Shown here: in pieces, positions 7,416 to 15,822 of the stretch | Layout of the letters: every line of letters starts with the position of its first letter | How positions within the stretch are numbered: the stretch's first letter is position 1 | DNA from: Benzoatithermus sp963720725 | GTDB lineage: Bacteria > Pseudomonadota > Alphaproteobacteria > Geminicoccales > Geminicoccaceae | Direction: 5' to 3' | DNA: 64,000 nt | Assembly: GCA_963720725.1 (NCBI GenBank) | Contig: CAVRGN010000003.1 | Span: 868,001 to 932,000, forward strand | Translations under genes and position numbers: made by a program | Notes under the pieces: model-generated | What the model saw: the letters and a program-made list of their open reading frames with translations, nothing else | Database searches by the model: none | What the model was told of the DNA's origin: nothing

Positions 7416-8707
7416 GCCGCCCGGTCGTTCTGGTCAACGCCCGTCTGCTCGATCCCGCCAGCGGGCTCGACGGCCGCGGCGGCCTCCTGGTCGTCGGCGG
7501 ACGCATCGCCGAGCTCGGGCCGAACGTGACCGTGGCGCTGGCCCCAGGGGGAGCCGAGGTCATCGACGCCAAGGGCCTGTGCCTGGCGCCCGGCCTGGTC
7601 GACATGCGGGTCCAGCTCGGCGAGCCCGGCGCCGAGCACAAGGAGCGCATCGACAGCGGTGCCGCCGCTGCAGCGGCCGGCGGCGTGACCAGCATGGCCG
7701 TGCTGCCCAATACCGACCCGCCGATCGACGATCCGGCCATGGTGGAGTTCGTGGCGCGCCGCGCGCGCCAGGTGAAGCTGGGCAAGGTCTATCCCTATGC
7801 CGCGATCACCAAGCGGCTCGAGGGGCAGGAGCTGGCCGAGATCGGCCTGCTCAAGGCCGCGGGCGCCGTGGCCTTCACCGACGGCGAACGGGCGCTGGCC
7901 AATGCGCGCGTGATGCGGCGAGCGCTCTCCTACGCTACCGGTTTCGACGCACTGATCGTCCAGCATCCGGAAGAGCCCGCGCTGGCCGAGCATGGCGTGA
8001 TGAACGAGGGCCAGCTGGCGGCGCGACTGGGCTTGGCAGGCATCGCGCCCGCGGCCGAGACGCTGATGGTCGAGCGCGACCTGCGCCTGCTCGAGCTCAC
8101 CGGCGGCCGCCTGCACTTCGCCCACGTCTCGACCTCCGGCGCGCTCGCCGCGATCCGCGCCGCCAAGGCACGCGGCCTGCGGGTCACCTGCGACACGGCC
8201 CCGCACTATCTGGCGCTGAACGAGCTCGAGGTCGAAGGCTACCGCACCTTCGCCAAGGTCTCGCCGCCGCTGCGCTCGGAGGAGGACCGGCGCGCGGTGG
8301 TCGAGGCGCTGTGCGACGGCACCATCGACGTCATCGCCAGCGACCATTGTCCGCAGGACCAGGACAGCAAGCGGCTGCCCTTCGCCCAGGCGGCCTGCGG
8401 GGTGATCGGAGTCCAGACCATGCTGCCGGTCTGTCTGCGCCTGGTGCATGGCGGCGAGCTCCGCCTGCTCGATCTGCTGCGCACCATGACCGAGGCACCC
8501 GCCCGGATCCTGGGCATCGATGCCGGTCGTCTTGCCAAGGGCGCGCCCGCCGATCTCGTGCTGTTCGATCCCGAGTCGCCCTGGAAGGTGACCGAAGCCA
8601 GCCTGAAGAGCCTGTCGAAGAACACCGCCTTCGAGGGCCGGCTGGTCGAGGGGCGAATCACGCGCACCCTGGTGGACGGCCGGACCATCTTCCAGCAGGA
8701 GATCTGA
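7412..8707 (+). CDS. pyrC: Dihydroorotase-like protein lacking the HxH metal motif (PyrC' type)
   Basis: The 431-residue amidohydrolase starts at a GTG overlapping the pyrB stop. Overall it matches class I dihydroorotase, with GGVTSMAVLPNTDPP, HVSTSGAL and ASDHCPQD. At the first metal site, however, where active enzymes have DMHVHLREPG, this protein reads DMRVQLGEPG. His is replaced by Arg66 and Gln68, and the substrate-binding Arg by Gly70. Later His and Asp ligands remain. In Pseudomonas a similar inactive PyrC' is needed to assemble ATCase. By analogy this may be structural, with the active dihydroorotase encoded elsewhere; residual activity is not excluded. Confidence 0.85.
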   Translation: MSRPVVLVNARLLDPASGLDGRGGLLVVGGRIAELGPNVTVALAPGGAEVIDAKGLCLAPGLVDMRVQLGEPGAEHKERIDSGAAAAAAGGVTSMAVLPNTDPPIDDPAMVEFVARRARQVKLGKVYPYAAITKRLEGQELAEIGLLKAAGAVAFTDGERALANARVMRRALSYATGFDALIVQHPEEPALAEHGVMNEGQLAARLGLAGIAPAAETLMVERDLRLLELTGGRLHFAHVSTSGALAAIRAAKARGLRVTCDTAPHYLALNELEVEGYRTFAKVSPPLRSEEDRRAVVEALCDGTIDVIASDHCPQDQDSKRLPFAQAACGVIGVQTMLPVCLRLVHGGELRLLDLLRTMTEAPARILGIDAGRLAKGAPADLVLFDPESPWKVTEASLKSLSKNTAFEGRLVEGRITRTLVDGRTIFQQEI

Positions 8708-8768
8708 GCCGCGCAGTCCGCGACCGGCCGTGCTAGCCTCGGTGCAGCACCAAGGACCGCGCGCCGGG

Positions 8769-9848
8769 ATGGACCAGAGCAACGACTTTCTGAAGGACCG
8801 CTTCATCGAGCGGGTGATCCTGCTGGCGCTGCTCGCGTCGCTGGTGTTCGTCTGTATCCAGATCGTGCGCCCGTTCATCGGCCCGATCCTGTGGGGAATC
8901 ATCATCGCGGTTGCGATCTGGCACCCCTACCGCCGGCTTTCCGGCTATCTGGGTGACCGGCGCGTGCTGTCCGCCGTTCTGGTTTCGCTCGGCCTGCTGC
9001 TGATCCTGGTCGTGCCGATCGCGCTGCTCGTCGATTCCCTGGCCGAAGGCATCCGCGGCGTGGCCGGGCTGATCCGCGACCTGACCACCATCCAGATCCC
9101 GCCGCCGCCGCTCTGGCTCAAGGACCTGCCGGTGGTCGGGATGGACCTGGACGAGCAGTGGCGCCAGGCGATGGTCGACCTGCCCGCGTCCCTCGCCCAG
9201 CTGCAGCCCTATATCGGCACCGCCGCCGGCTACGGCCTCTCCATCGGCGCCGGGCTCGGCTTCGCCACCATCGAGTTCCTGGTCGCGATCGTGATCGCGG
9301 CCATCCTGCTGGTCACCGGCGAAGCGGGGGTCCAGGTGTTGCGCCGGTTCGTCGCTCGCATCGGCGGCGAGCATCACCTCAACCTGCTCGATGTCGCAGC
9401 GCAGACCATCCGCGGGGTCGCGGCGGGGATCATCTTCACCGCTTTCCTGCAGGCGGCGCTGCTGGTGCTGGGCCTGGTCGTCGTCGGCGCACCCGGCCCG
9501 ATCCTGCTGGGCTTCCTGACCTTCTTCCTCCTGGTGCTGCAACTGCCGAACTGGCTGGTGTGGGTACCTGTGGTGATCTGGCTCGGCTACCGGGGGCAGA
9601 CCGGACTCGCGATCTTCCTGTTCATCTGGGGGACGTTCGTCGTCAGCACGATCGACAATTTCATCCGCCCCTACCTGATCAGCCAGGGCGCCCGACTGCC
9701 GCTCCTGTTGATCTTCGTCGGCGTCATCGGCGGTTTGCTCGCCTATGGCTTCATCGGCCTGTTCGTCGGTGCCACGCTCCTGGGTGTCGGCTACACCATC
9801 TTCCGCAGCTGGCTCGACGAGGAGCCGCCGCCGGAGCCGATGCGCTGA
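8769..9848 (+). CDS. AI-2E family transporter (YdiK/PerM-like permease)
   Basis: The 359-residue inner-membrane protein has about eight hydrophobic segments. It has the typical N-terminal pair of helices (residues about 13-50), a soluble loop containing the proline-rich IPPPPLWL, and the C-terminal signature STIDNFIRPYLIS followed by LPLLLIFVGVIGGL. I chose ATG at 8769 because the family begins with a short basic/acidic tail before the first helix; an in-frame ATG also exists at 8730. The family includes putative autoinducer-2 exporters and Na+/H+ antiporters, so the substrate is uncertain. It lies between pyrC' and plsY on the same strand. Confidence 0.85.
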   Translation: MDQSNDFLKDRFIERVILLALLASLVFVCIQIVRPFIGPILWGIIIAVAIWHPYRRLSGYLGDRRVLSAVLVSLGLLLILVVPIALLVDSLAEGIRGVAGLIRDLTTIQIPPPPLWLKDLPVVGMDLDEQWRQAMVDLPASLAQLQPYIGTAAGYGLSIGAGLGFATIEFLVAIVIAAILLVTGEAGVQVLRRFVARIGGEHHLNLLDVAAQTIRGVAAGIIFTAFLQAALLVLGLVVVGAPGPILLGFLTFFLLVLQLPNWLVWVPVVIWLGYRGQTGLAIFLFIWGTFVVSTIDNFIRPYLISQGARLPLLLIFVGVIGGLLAYGFIGLFVGATLLGVGYTIFRSWLDEEPPPEPMR

Positions 9849-9911
9849 TCCCTGCGGCTTGGTCCGGGCGTCCGGGCATGCTAGGTCGGGCCGACTTCAG
9901 GGGGCGGCGCG

Positions 9912-10538
9912 ATGGGCGATGAGATGGGCGGAGCCGGCACGATCAGCCTCGTGCTCGCAGGGCTCGCGGGCTACGGGCTCGGCTCGATACCCTTCGGACT
10001 GCTGCTGACCCAATGGGCGGGCGCCGGCGACATCCGCACCATCGGCTCGGGCAATATCGGCGCCACCAACGTGCTGCGCACGGGCCGCAAGGGCCTGGCG
10101 CTGGCCACGCTGCTGCTCGACGTGGCCAAGGGCGCGCTGCCGACCATGCTGGGCCTTGCTTGGCTCGGTCCGCTCGGGGCGGTCCTGGCCGGCGCCGGGG
10201 CGATCCTCGGCCACTGCTATCCTGTCTGGCTGGGCTTTCGCGGCGGCAAGGGCGTGGCCACCGCTGCCGGGGTGGTGCTGGGGCTGACCCCCGTCCTGTT
10301 CCTGGTGATCCTCGCCGCCTTCATCGTCGTGGTCTACGCCACGCGCTGGGTTTCCTTGGGGTCGATCGCGGCGGCGTGCCTGGCGCCGTTGGCGGCTTGG
10401 TTCGTCGGCAACGGGCCGGCGGCACTGCTCTACCTCCTGGTTGCAGCCCTGGTGGTCCTGAAACATCGCCAGAACATCGGGCGGCTGCTCCGGGGCGAAG
10501 AGAACCGCCTGCAGTTCGGCGGCAAGCCCGCTGCCTGA
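9912..10538 (+). CDS. plsY: Glycerol-3-phosphate acyltransferase PlsY
   Basis: PlsY transfers acyl groups from acyl-phosphate to glycerol-3-phosphate, the first step of phospholipid synthesis, in the inner membrane. The 208-residue protein has about five hydrophobic segments and the three family motifs: GSIPFGLLL, GSGNIGATNVLRTGRKG and HCYPVWLGFRGGKGVAT. The order pyrB-pyrC'-plsY is common in alphaproteobacteria, where dprA and topA often follow. Here a GATase-like gene follows after 13 bases instead. Confidence 0.95.
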   Translation: MGDEMGGAGTISLVLAGLAGYGLGSIPFGLLLTQWAGAGDIRTIGSGNIGATNVLRTGRKGLALATLLLDVAKGALPTMLGLAWLGPLGAVLAGAGAILGHCYPVWLGFRGGKGVATAAGVVLGLTPVLFLVILAAFIVVVYATRWVSLGSIAAACLAPLAAWFVGNGPAALLYLLVAALVVLKHRQNIGRLLRGEENRLQFGGKPAA

Positions 10539-10551
10539 GTTCGGGCCACCG

Positions 10552-11256
10552 ATGCCGAGCGGCGTCGTCGATCTGATCCAGCTCGACGCGGAAGCACCTC
10601 CAGGGCTGGTCGCGACGGTTTGTTCGGAGATGGGCATCCGGCTGCAGATCCACGGCGAGCTCCCGCCGGACCCGAGCGCCGCCGAGTCCAACGCGCTGAT
10701 CGTGCTGGGCAGCGGCGTCCCGGTGGCGGAGGGCGACGATCGCAGGCCGGCCGTCCTCCAGGCATGGATCGGGCATCGGATCCGCGAGCGCCGGCCGGTC
10801 CTCGCGATCGGTGCTGGCGCCCAGCTCCTGGCCGCGGCCCTGGGAGCCCGCATCCTACCAGACGGTGCCCACGAGTTCGGCTATGTCGACCTGGTGCCGA
10901 CCGATTCGACCGCGACCGACCCGGTGCTGCGCGGCCTGGGAGCGGGCCTGCCGGTCATGGAATGGTTCGACGACGCGATCGAGCCGGCCCAGGAGACCAT
11001 GGTGCTGGCGCGGTGCCTGCGGGGCAGGGTGCAGGCATTCCGCGGGCCGGCCTGGTGCTACGGTCTTCGGTTCCATCCGGGCGTCACGACCGAGATCGTA
11101 CGGCGGTGGGCCGCCTTGCGCGCGACCGCTCGCAACAATCCGGCGGTCCCGGTTCGCATCGGTGCCGAGATCGTCCGCCACCAGGAGCGTGCCGAGCGGT
11201 TCGGCCGCAGCATCATCGAGGCGTGGCTCGCACAGGTCGGCTCCGGCGGTCGCTAG
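10552..11256 (+). CDS. Class I glutamine amidotransferase-like protein without catalytic Cys
   Basis: The 234-residue protein has the shape of GMP-synthase-like amidotransferases: LIVLGSGVPV early, a nucleophile-elbow region PVLAIGAGAQLLAAALG, and the C-terminal YGLRFHPGVTTEIVRRW. The active-site Cys expected in GICLGAQ is Gly87, and the Glu expected after His175-Pro176 is Gly177, so glutamine hydrolysis looks impossible by the usual mechanism. A regulatory or ligand-binding role is inferred only from that loss. It follows plsY closely and converges on pssE, sharing a CTAG at the two stop codons. Confidence 0.65.
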   Translation: MPSGVVDLIQLDAEAPPGLVATVCSEMGIRLQIHGELPPDPSAAESNALIVLGSGVPVAEGDDRRPAVLQAWIGHRIRERRPVLAIGAGAQLLAAALGARILPDGAHEFGYVDLVPTDSTATDPVLRGLGAGLPVMEWFDDAIEPAQETMVLARCLRGRVQAFRGPAWCYGLRFHPGVTTEIVRRWAALRATARNNPAVPVRIGAEIVRHQERAERFGRSIIEAWLAQVGSGGR

Positions 11257-11729
11257 CGCGCCAGGAACTTGGCCACCAGCGCCGGCACGTCGCTCGCCAG
11301 ATTGTAGGGCTGTGGCACCAGACCGGCCGAGAGCCGGCTGGCGACCAGTTCGACCAGCTGCTCGGGCCGCTCGCAGATGGCGATCGGATGAGTGGCGGCG
11401 AGCCGACGGACCAAGGCGGACTGGTCGCCGGCCGGGCTCTTACGGGTCGGCCGTCCCCGGCGCGGCATGACGATGATCGGCTTGGCCGCCCGCATCGCCT
11501 CGCCCAGAAGGCCGATGCCGCCATGGCAGATCACGAGGCTCGCGTCCGCGATCCGATCGGCCATGGCCGCAGGCGGCAGGAACCGCTCCCAGGCGAGGCA
11601 GCGGGGGACGACCCGCGACTGCCCGACCTGTGCGAACCCGACCAGGCCGAGCTCGGCCGCGGCATGGTCGGCCGCGGCCACCAGTTCGTCGAAGCCGTGA
11701 ATGAAGGTGCCGACCGCAACCAGGATCAC
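11253..11729 (-). CDS. Glycosyltransferase catalytic half, PssE/Alg13-like
   Basis: The 158-residue protein starts at GTG 11729 with VILVAVGTFIHGFDELV, the canonical beginning of Alg13/PssE proteins. It contains ICHGGIGLLGEAM and KPIIVMPR, the nucleotide-sugar binding C-terminal half of a GT-B fold. A longer frame upstream is not used, because the GTG forms a GTGA overlap with the stop of the PssD-like gene. In rhizobial exopolysaccharide synthesis the PssD and PssE halves together add a hexuronic acid or sugar to the lipid carrier. The transferred sugar is unknown here. Confidence 0.8.
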   Translation of the reverse strand: MILVAVGTFIHGFDELVAAADHAAAELGLVGFAQVGQSRVVPRCLAWERFLPPAAMADRIADASLVICHGGIGLLGEAMRAAKPIIVMPRRGRPTRKSPAGDQSALVRRLAATHPIAICERPEQLVELVASRLSAGLVPQPYNLASDVPALVAKFLAR

Positions 11730-12181
11730 AGCAGCGGACCGGAGGCCAATACGGCGCGCGGAAAGGCTGCCTGCTGTTCCGGCCACTGCACGATGAACAG
11801 ATCGGCGAACCGATAGACCAAGCGTCCGGACAGGGTAGGCTCGAGCTCGGCCGCCGTCTCGATGTAGATCAGCCTGGCGCCGACGAGCTTGGCGAGCAGG
11901 CAGATCGGCACCGCCACGTCCGCGCCGGTCGAGATCACCAAGCGCGGCCGCTCGCGCACGGCGATCGCCAGGGAGCCGAGGATGGTGCGCAGCGTCCGCC
12001 AGGCCGAGCGGCGCGGATGGCACACCAGATAGGTGCGGCGCGGGCGCTGACGCGGGGGCCGGCCGCCCGCGAAGGTGACGTCGAACCGGTCGGTGAAGGT
12101 GATGCCGGCCGTGGCTCGCTCCAGCTCGGCGAGATGCCCGCCGGGCGAGTAGGCCCAGCAGGTGCGGCGCCGCTCGATCAC
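11726..12181 (-). CDS. Glycosyltransferase membrane-anchor half, PssD/Alg14-like
   Basis: The 151-residue protein carries the Alg14-type pattern: an SPGGHLAEL motif near residue 12-20, VISTGADVAVPICLLAKL, and GARLIYIETAAELEPTLSGRL. Alg14-like subunits recruit the Alg13-like catalytic half to the membrane to make a split glycosyltransferase. It starts at a GTG that overlaps the stop of the upstream nucleotidyltransferase-like gene, and its own stop overlaps the pssE-like start. The three genes are therefore almost certainly one transcript. Confidence 0.8.
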   Translation of the reverse strand: MIERRRTCWAYSPGGHLAELERATAGITFTDRFDVTFAGGRPPRQRPRRTYLVCHPRRSAWRTLRTILGSLAIAVRERPRLVISTGADVAVPICLLAKLVGARLIYIETAAELEPTLSGRLVYRFADLFIVQWPEQQAAFPRAVLASGPLL

Positions 12182-12864
12182 GGCCAGTGCACCGCCCGGC
12201 GCGGGTAGGTCGCCGCCAACCGGCCGTCGCGGTCGAGCAGCACCATCAACCGCTCGCGCTGGTCGAAGCGCCGCAGCCGTTCGGGCCGCTCATAGGCATA
12301 GAGGTCGAGCGGTATCAGGCCGAAGAAGGCCCAACTGCGCAGCCCCAGGAGCAGCAGGTTGACTCCCAGCCACCCGGCGAGCCCGGGCGGGAACAGGAGG
12401 CGCAGATCGAGATCGGAGCGATCGCTCCGGACCGTCCCGGATCGGCCGAGCGAGCCGATGCACAAGGCCTCGCGGAGCCAGGGCAGCCGACGCAGCACGG
12501 AGGCCGCCTGATGGAGGAAGGCATGGAGTGCCGCGGGATCGCGCCGATACCAGCGGCAATAGCGGGCGCAGACCCAGACTTGGCCATTGAACGTGAAGTT
12601 GAAGCTGTGCGCGAGCACCGCCCCGGCCGCCAGCGCTCCCGCCGAGCCGAGGAGGGGCTGCAGCATTGGCGCCAGGCCGAGAGCGAGGGCAAGCTCGAGG
12701 GTGAGCCGGAATCCGAGCTCCTTGGTGTCCATGCCGCGCATCCCCTGAAGGCACCAGTTCGCCGCGAGGATGAAGGCGCAGCTCTGCATCGCGGCGGCGA
12801 GCCGCGGCGATCGCGGCCGGTAGGGGAACGCCTTGAGCTTGGGTTCGCTGAAAGATGTAGCCAT
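12178..12864 (-). CDS. Membrane protein with nucleotidyltransferase-like motif, polysaccharide locus
   Basis: I do not recognise a named family for this 228-residue protein. Hydrophobic segments around residues 22-40 and 54-85 suggest membrane insertion. Residues 136-153 read IGSLGRSGTVRSDRSDLD, a minimal nucleotidyltransferase pattern (Gly-Ser, then Asp151-x-Asp153), followed by another hydrophobic stretch (about 164-185). It is first in a three-gene unit with the PssD/PssE-like pair, coupled by a GTGA overlap. It diverges from a Wzy/WaaL-like gene, so a role in surface polysaccharide or lipid-linked sugar chemistry is likely but inferred from context only. Confidence 0.6.
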   Translation of the reverse strand: MATSFSEPKLKAFPYRPRSPRLAAAMQSCAFILAANWCLQGMRGMDTKELGFRLTLELALALGLAPMLQPLLGSAGALAAGAVLAHSFNFTFNGQVWVCARYCRWYRRDPAALHAFLHQAASVLRRLPWLREALCIGSLGRSGTVRSDRSDLDLRLLFPPGLAGWLGVNLLLLGLRSWAFFGLIPLDLYAYERPERLRRFDQRERLMVLLDRDGRLAATYPRRAVHWP

Positions 12865-12917
12865 CGCCGTCTATCTAAACCATTAGTTGATAGACCTGTC
12901 AATTTTGGTGCCCGACG

Positions 12918-14156
12918 ATGGCCTCGCCGCTGGTCCGCCTGCTCCTGGTGCTGGTCTGCGCCTTCGCGGCGCTGTCCTCCTCCGCAGCGGCGGCGCTGGG
13001 ACTGGCCGAGGAGCGGATCTTCGCCTTCACCACGCTGGTGGCGGTCCTGCTGCTGCTGCCGTTCCTCTACCGTCCCCGACTGAGCCGGCCGAGCGGGCCC
13101 GAACTGGTGCTGGCGGCGCTGGCGACGGGCATCCTGCTCTCGGACCTTGCGGGCGGTCTCGCCTTGGTCGACGCCAAGCTGGCCTTGCCGGTCCTCGCGC
13201 TGCTCGCCGCGCCCAACCTCGCCCGCTTCCTGCCGCCCGAGCAGCTCACGCGCTTCGTGTGGCGGCTGCTCTCGGCCTACGTCGCCGCCACCTTCCTCTA
13301 CCAGCTGCTCGCGGAGCCGGCGGCGGTGGCTCGGGGCTATGAGAACATCGTCCGCTACGATCCCACCGGCTCGGTGGTCATGCACAGCAGCCTGAGCCTG
13401 ATCCACCTGATCCTCGCGGTCACCCGGCTGGATGGAAGGCTCACCTTGCGCGCGCGGCTGACGACCCTGCTCCTGGGTGGCATGTCGCTGGCCATGGTGT
13501 TCCTGACGGCGACCCGGACCGCCCTGCTGACCCTGGTCCTGTTCGCGCTCCTCAACCTGGCGAGCGCCATGCGCCCCGACCTCGCCCTGCGGCGCCTCGC
13601 CTTGGCCGGCCTCGGCTTCGCCCTGGCGTTCGCCGCCTGGACCATGCTGGTCAGCGACAGCTTCTGGCTCCGTCTCGTCGGCGAGCAGGGCGATTTCAGC
13701 TCCGGGCGCTGGGTGTCGATCGGGCGGTGGCTCACCTTGGCCGGCGACCACCCCTGGGGCATGGGCCTGGGTACCGTCCGCCAGCTGCTGGCCGACGGGC
13801 GGCCGTCCCTGGGCGGCGACGCCTATCTGGAATGGCCGCACAACGAGTTCGTGCGCCTCTATGTCGAGGCCGGGCCGCCGGGGCTGCTGTTCGTGGCCCT
13901 GTTGCTGGCGCTGCTGGTTCGCCGCGGCTTGCGGGCGGCGCGCACCGCGGAGGATCCGGTCCTGCGCGCCCTCGTGCTGGCGATCGTGGCCGACCTGTTG
14001 GCCGAGGCCTGCCTTCAGAACCTGCTCAACGCCGTCTATCATGCCACGGTGCTGGTGCTGATCCTCGGGCTGGCGGTGGCCGGCACCCGCCGACCGCACC
14101 GAGATGCGGGCCGCGCTCCTGCCTTGACCCTCGCCCAGCCGACCGTGAGCCGATAG
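12918..14156 (+). CDS. O-antigen ligase/polymerase family membrane protein (Wzy/WaaL-like)
   Basis: The 412-residue protein has about ten hydrophobic segments and a large periplasmic loop. That loop ends in the Wzy_C-type region GDHPWGMGLGTVRQLL followed by WPHNEFVRLYVEAGPPGLL, where the conserved His is visible. Proteins of this family polymerise O-antigen or exopolysaccharide repeats, or ligate them to lipid A core, at the periplasmic face. It is divergent from the nucleotidyltransferase/pssDE unit with only 53 bases between them, which must hold both promoters. Polymerase and ligase cannot be separated by sequence reading alone. Confidence 0.8.
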   Translation: MASPLVRLLLVLVCAFAALSSSAAAALGLAEERIFAFTTLVAVLLLLPFLYRPRLSRPSGPELVLAALATGILLSDLAGGLALVDAKLALPVLALLAAPNLARFLPPEQLTRFVWRLLSAYVAATFLYQLLAEPAAVARGYENIVRYDPTGSVVMHSSLSLIHLILAVTRLDGRLTLRARLTTLLLGGMSLAMVFLTATRTALLTLVLFALLNLASAMRPDLALRRLALAGLGFALAFAAWTMLVSDSFWLRLVGEQGDFSSGRWVSIGRWLTLAGDHPWGMGLGTVRQLLADGRPSLGGDAYLEWPHNEFVRLYVEAGPPGLLFVALLLALLVRRGLRAARTAEDPVLRALVLAIVADLLAEACLQNLLNAVYHATVLVLILGLAVAGTRRPHRDAGRAPALTLAQPTVSR

Positions 14157-14190
14157 ATTTCCTGCCCGCAGCGTTGCGGGAGGGGCAGGA

Positions 14191-15822
14191 ATGGACGAGA
14201 CCGTGGCCAGCATCTTCGACAGCGGGCTGCCGCGCCGGCGCGCCAACCACCGCCCCCTGACCCCGCTCGACTTCCTGTCCTGGAGCGCGTCGGTGTTCCC
14301 CGAGCGCACGGGCGTCGTCTACGGCGAGCAGCGCCTGAGCTGGGGCGAGGTCGGCCGGCGGTGCCGCCGATTGGCCTCGGCCTTGCAAGGACTAGGTGTC
14401 CGCCGTGGCGACACGGTGGCGGTCCTCTGCCCGAACACCCCGCCGATGCTCGAGGCGCATTACGGCATCCCCATGGCCGGCGCGGTGCTCAACGCGCTGA
14501 ACACCCGGCTCGACCCGGCCTCGATCGCCTTCATCCTGGAACATGGCGAGGCCAAGGTCCTGCTGGTCGACACCGAATGGGCACCGTCGGTCAAACAGGC
14601 CCTGGCGCAGCTGGCGAGCCCGCCGCTCGTGGTCGACATCGTCGATCCGGCCGCACCGGGCGAGCGGCTCGGGTCTTTGGACTACGAGGCGCTGCTGGCG
14701 CAGGGGGATCCGGCCTTCGAGTGGGAGCCGCCCGGCGACGAGTGGGACGCGATCTCGCTCTGCTACACCTCCGGGACCACCGGCAACCCCAAGGGTGTCG
14801 TCTACCACCACCGCGGCGCCTTCCTGAACGCCATGGGCAATGCGCTGGTGTTCGGGCTGAACAGCAGGTCCAGCTACCTCTGGACGCTGCCCATGTTCCA
14901 CTGCAACGGCTGGACCTACACCTGGGCCGTGACCGCGGTGGGTGGCACCCATGTCTGCCTGCGCAAGGTCGATCCGGCGGTGATCTTCCCGCTGATCGAG
15001 CAGGCGGGCGTGACCCATTTGTGCGGAGCTCCCATCGTCCTGAACATGCTGGTCCACGCCCCCGAGCAGGTGAAGCGCCGCTTCGACCGGACGATCGAGG
15101 TCGCGACCGGCGGTGCGGCGCCGCCGAGTGCGGTCATCGAGGCCATGGAGCAGATGGGCTTTCGCGTCACCCATCTCTATGGGCTGACGGAATGCTACGG
15201 ACCGGCCACGGTCTGTGTCGAGCAGCCGGATTGGCAGGGTCTGCCGCTCGCCGGGCGCGCCGGTCTGATGGCGCGGCAGGGCGTGCGCTACCCGACCCTG
15301 GCCGCGGCCATGGTGGCCGATCCGGAAACCATGGCCGAGGTGCCGCCGGACGGCGCCAGCCTGGGCGAGCTCATGCTGCGCGGGAACACGTTGATGAAGG
15401 GCTACCTGAAGAATCCCGCGGCCACCGACGAGGCGTTCCGCGGCGACTGGTTCCACACCGGTGACCTCGCCGTGTGCCACCCCGACGGCTATGCCGAGGT
15501 CAAGGACCGGTCCAAGGACATCATCATCTCAGGCGGCGAGAACATCTCCTCCCTCGAGGTCGAGGAAGCGCTCTACCGTCACCCCTCGGTGATGGAAGCC
15601 GCCGTGGTGGCGATGCCCGACGCGCGCTACGGCGAGCGCCCCTGCGCCTTCGTCACCTTGAAGGAAGGTGCGGAGGCCGACGAAGCCGCGATCGTCGCCT
15701 GGTGCCGCGAGCGCCTCGCGCACTTCAAGGCGCCCAGCCGGGTGGTGTTCGGCCCCTTGCCCAAGACCTCGACCGGCAAGATCCAGAAATTCGAGCTGCG
15801 CGAGCGGGCGAAGGCCGACTAG
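14191..15822 (+). CDS. Acyl-CoA synthetase, AlkK-like (AMP-forming)
   Basis: This 543-residue ANL-superfamily enzyme activates a carboxylic acid through an acyl-adenylate to its CoA thioester. It has the P-loop YTSGTTGNPKG (residues 192-202), the HCNGWTYTWA segment typical of medium-chain AlkK-type ligases, YGLTECYGP, the hinge region KDRSKDIIISGGENIS, and the catalytic Lys in KTSTGKIQKFELR. A GGAGGGGCAGGA stretch just upstream of ATG 14191 supports the start. Chain length is not determined by sequence. It stands alone and converges on the racemase-like gene, sharing CTAG at the stops. Confidence 0.9.
   Translation: MDETVASIFDSGLPRRRANHRPLTPLDFLSWSASVFPERTGVVYGEQRLSWGEVGRRCRRLASALQGLGVRRGDTVAVLCPNTPPMLEAHYGIPMAGAVLNALNTRLDPASIAFILEHGEAKVLLVDTEWAPSVKQALAQLASPPLVVDIVDPAAPGERLGSLDYEALLAQGDPAFEWEPPGDEWDAISLCYTSGTTGNPKGVVYHHRGAFLNAMGNALVFGLNSRSSYLWTLPMFHCNGWTYTWAVTAVGGTHVCLRKVDPAVIFPLIEQAGVTHLCGAPIVLNMLVHAPEQVKRRFDRTIEVATGGAAPPSAVIEAMEQMGFRVTHLYGLTECYGPATVCVEQPDWQGLPLAGRAGLMARQGVRYPTLAAAMVADPETMAEVPPDGASLGELMLRGNTLMKGYLKNPAATDEAFRGDWFHTGDLAVCHPDGYAEVKDRSKDIIISGGENISSLEVEEALYRHPSVMEAAVVAMPDARYGERPCAFVTLKEGAEADEAAIVAWCRERLAHFKAPSRVVFGPLPKTSTGKIQKFELRERAKAD

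Noticed and set aside
12315..14309. 664-codon minus-strand frame across the Wzy-like gene
   Set aside because: It is low-complexity Gln/Arg/Gly sequence antisense to a clear membrane protein. Only the first 12.2-12.9 kb part holds a real gene, in another frame.
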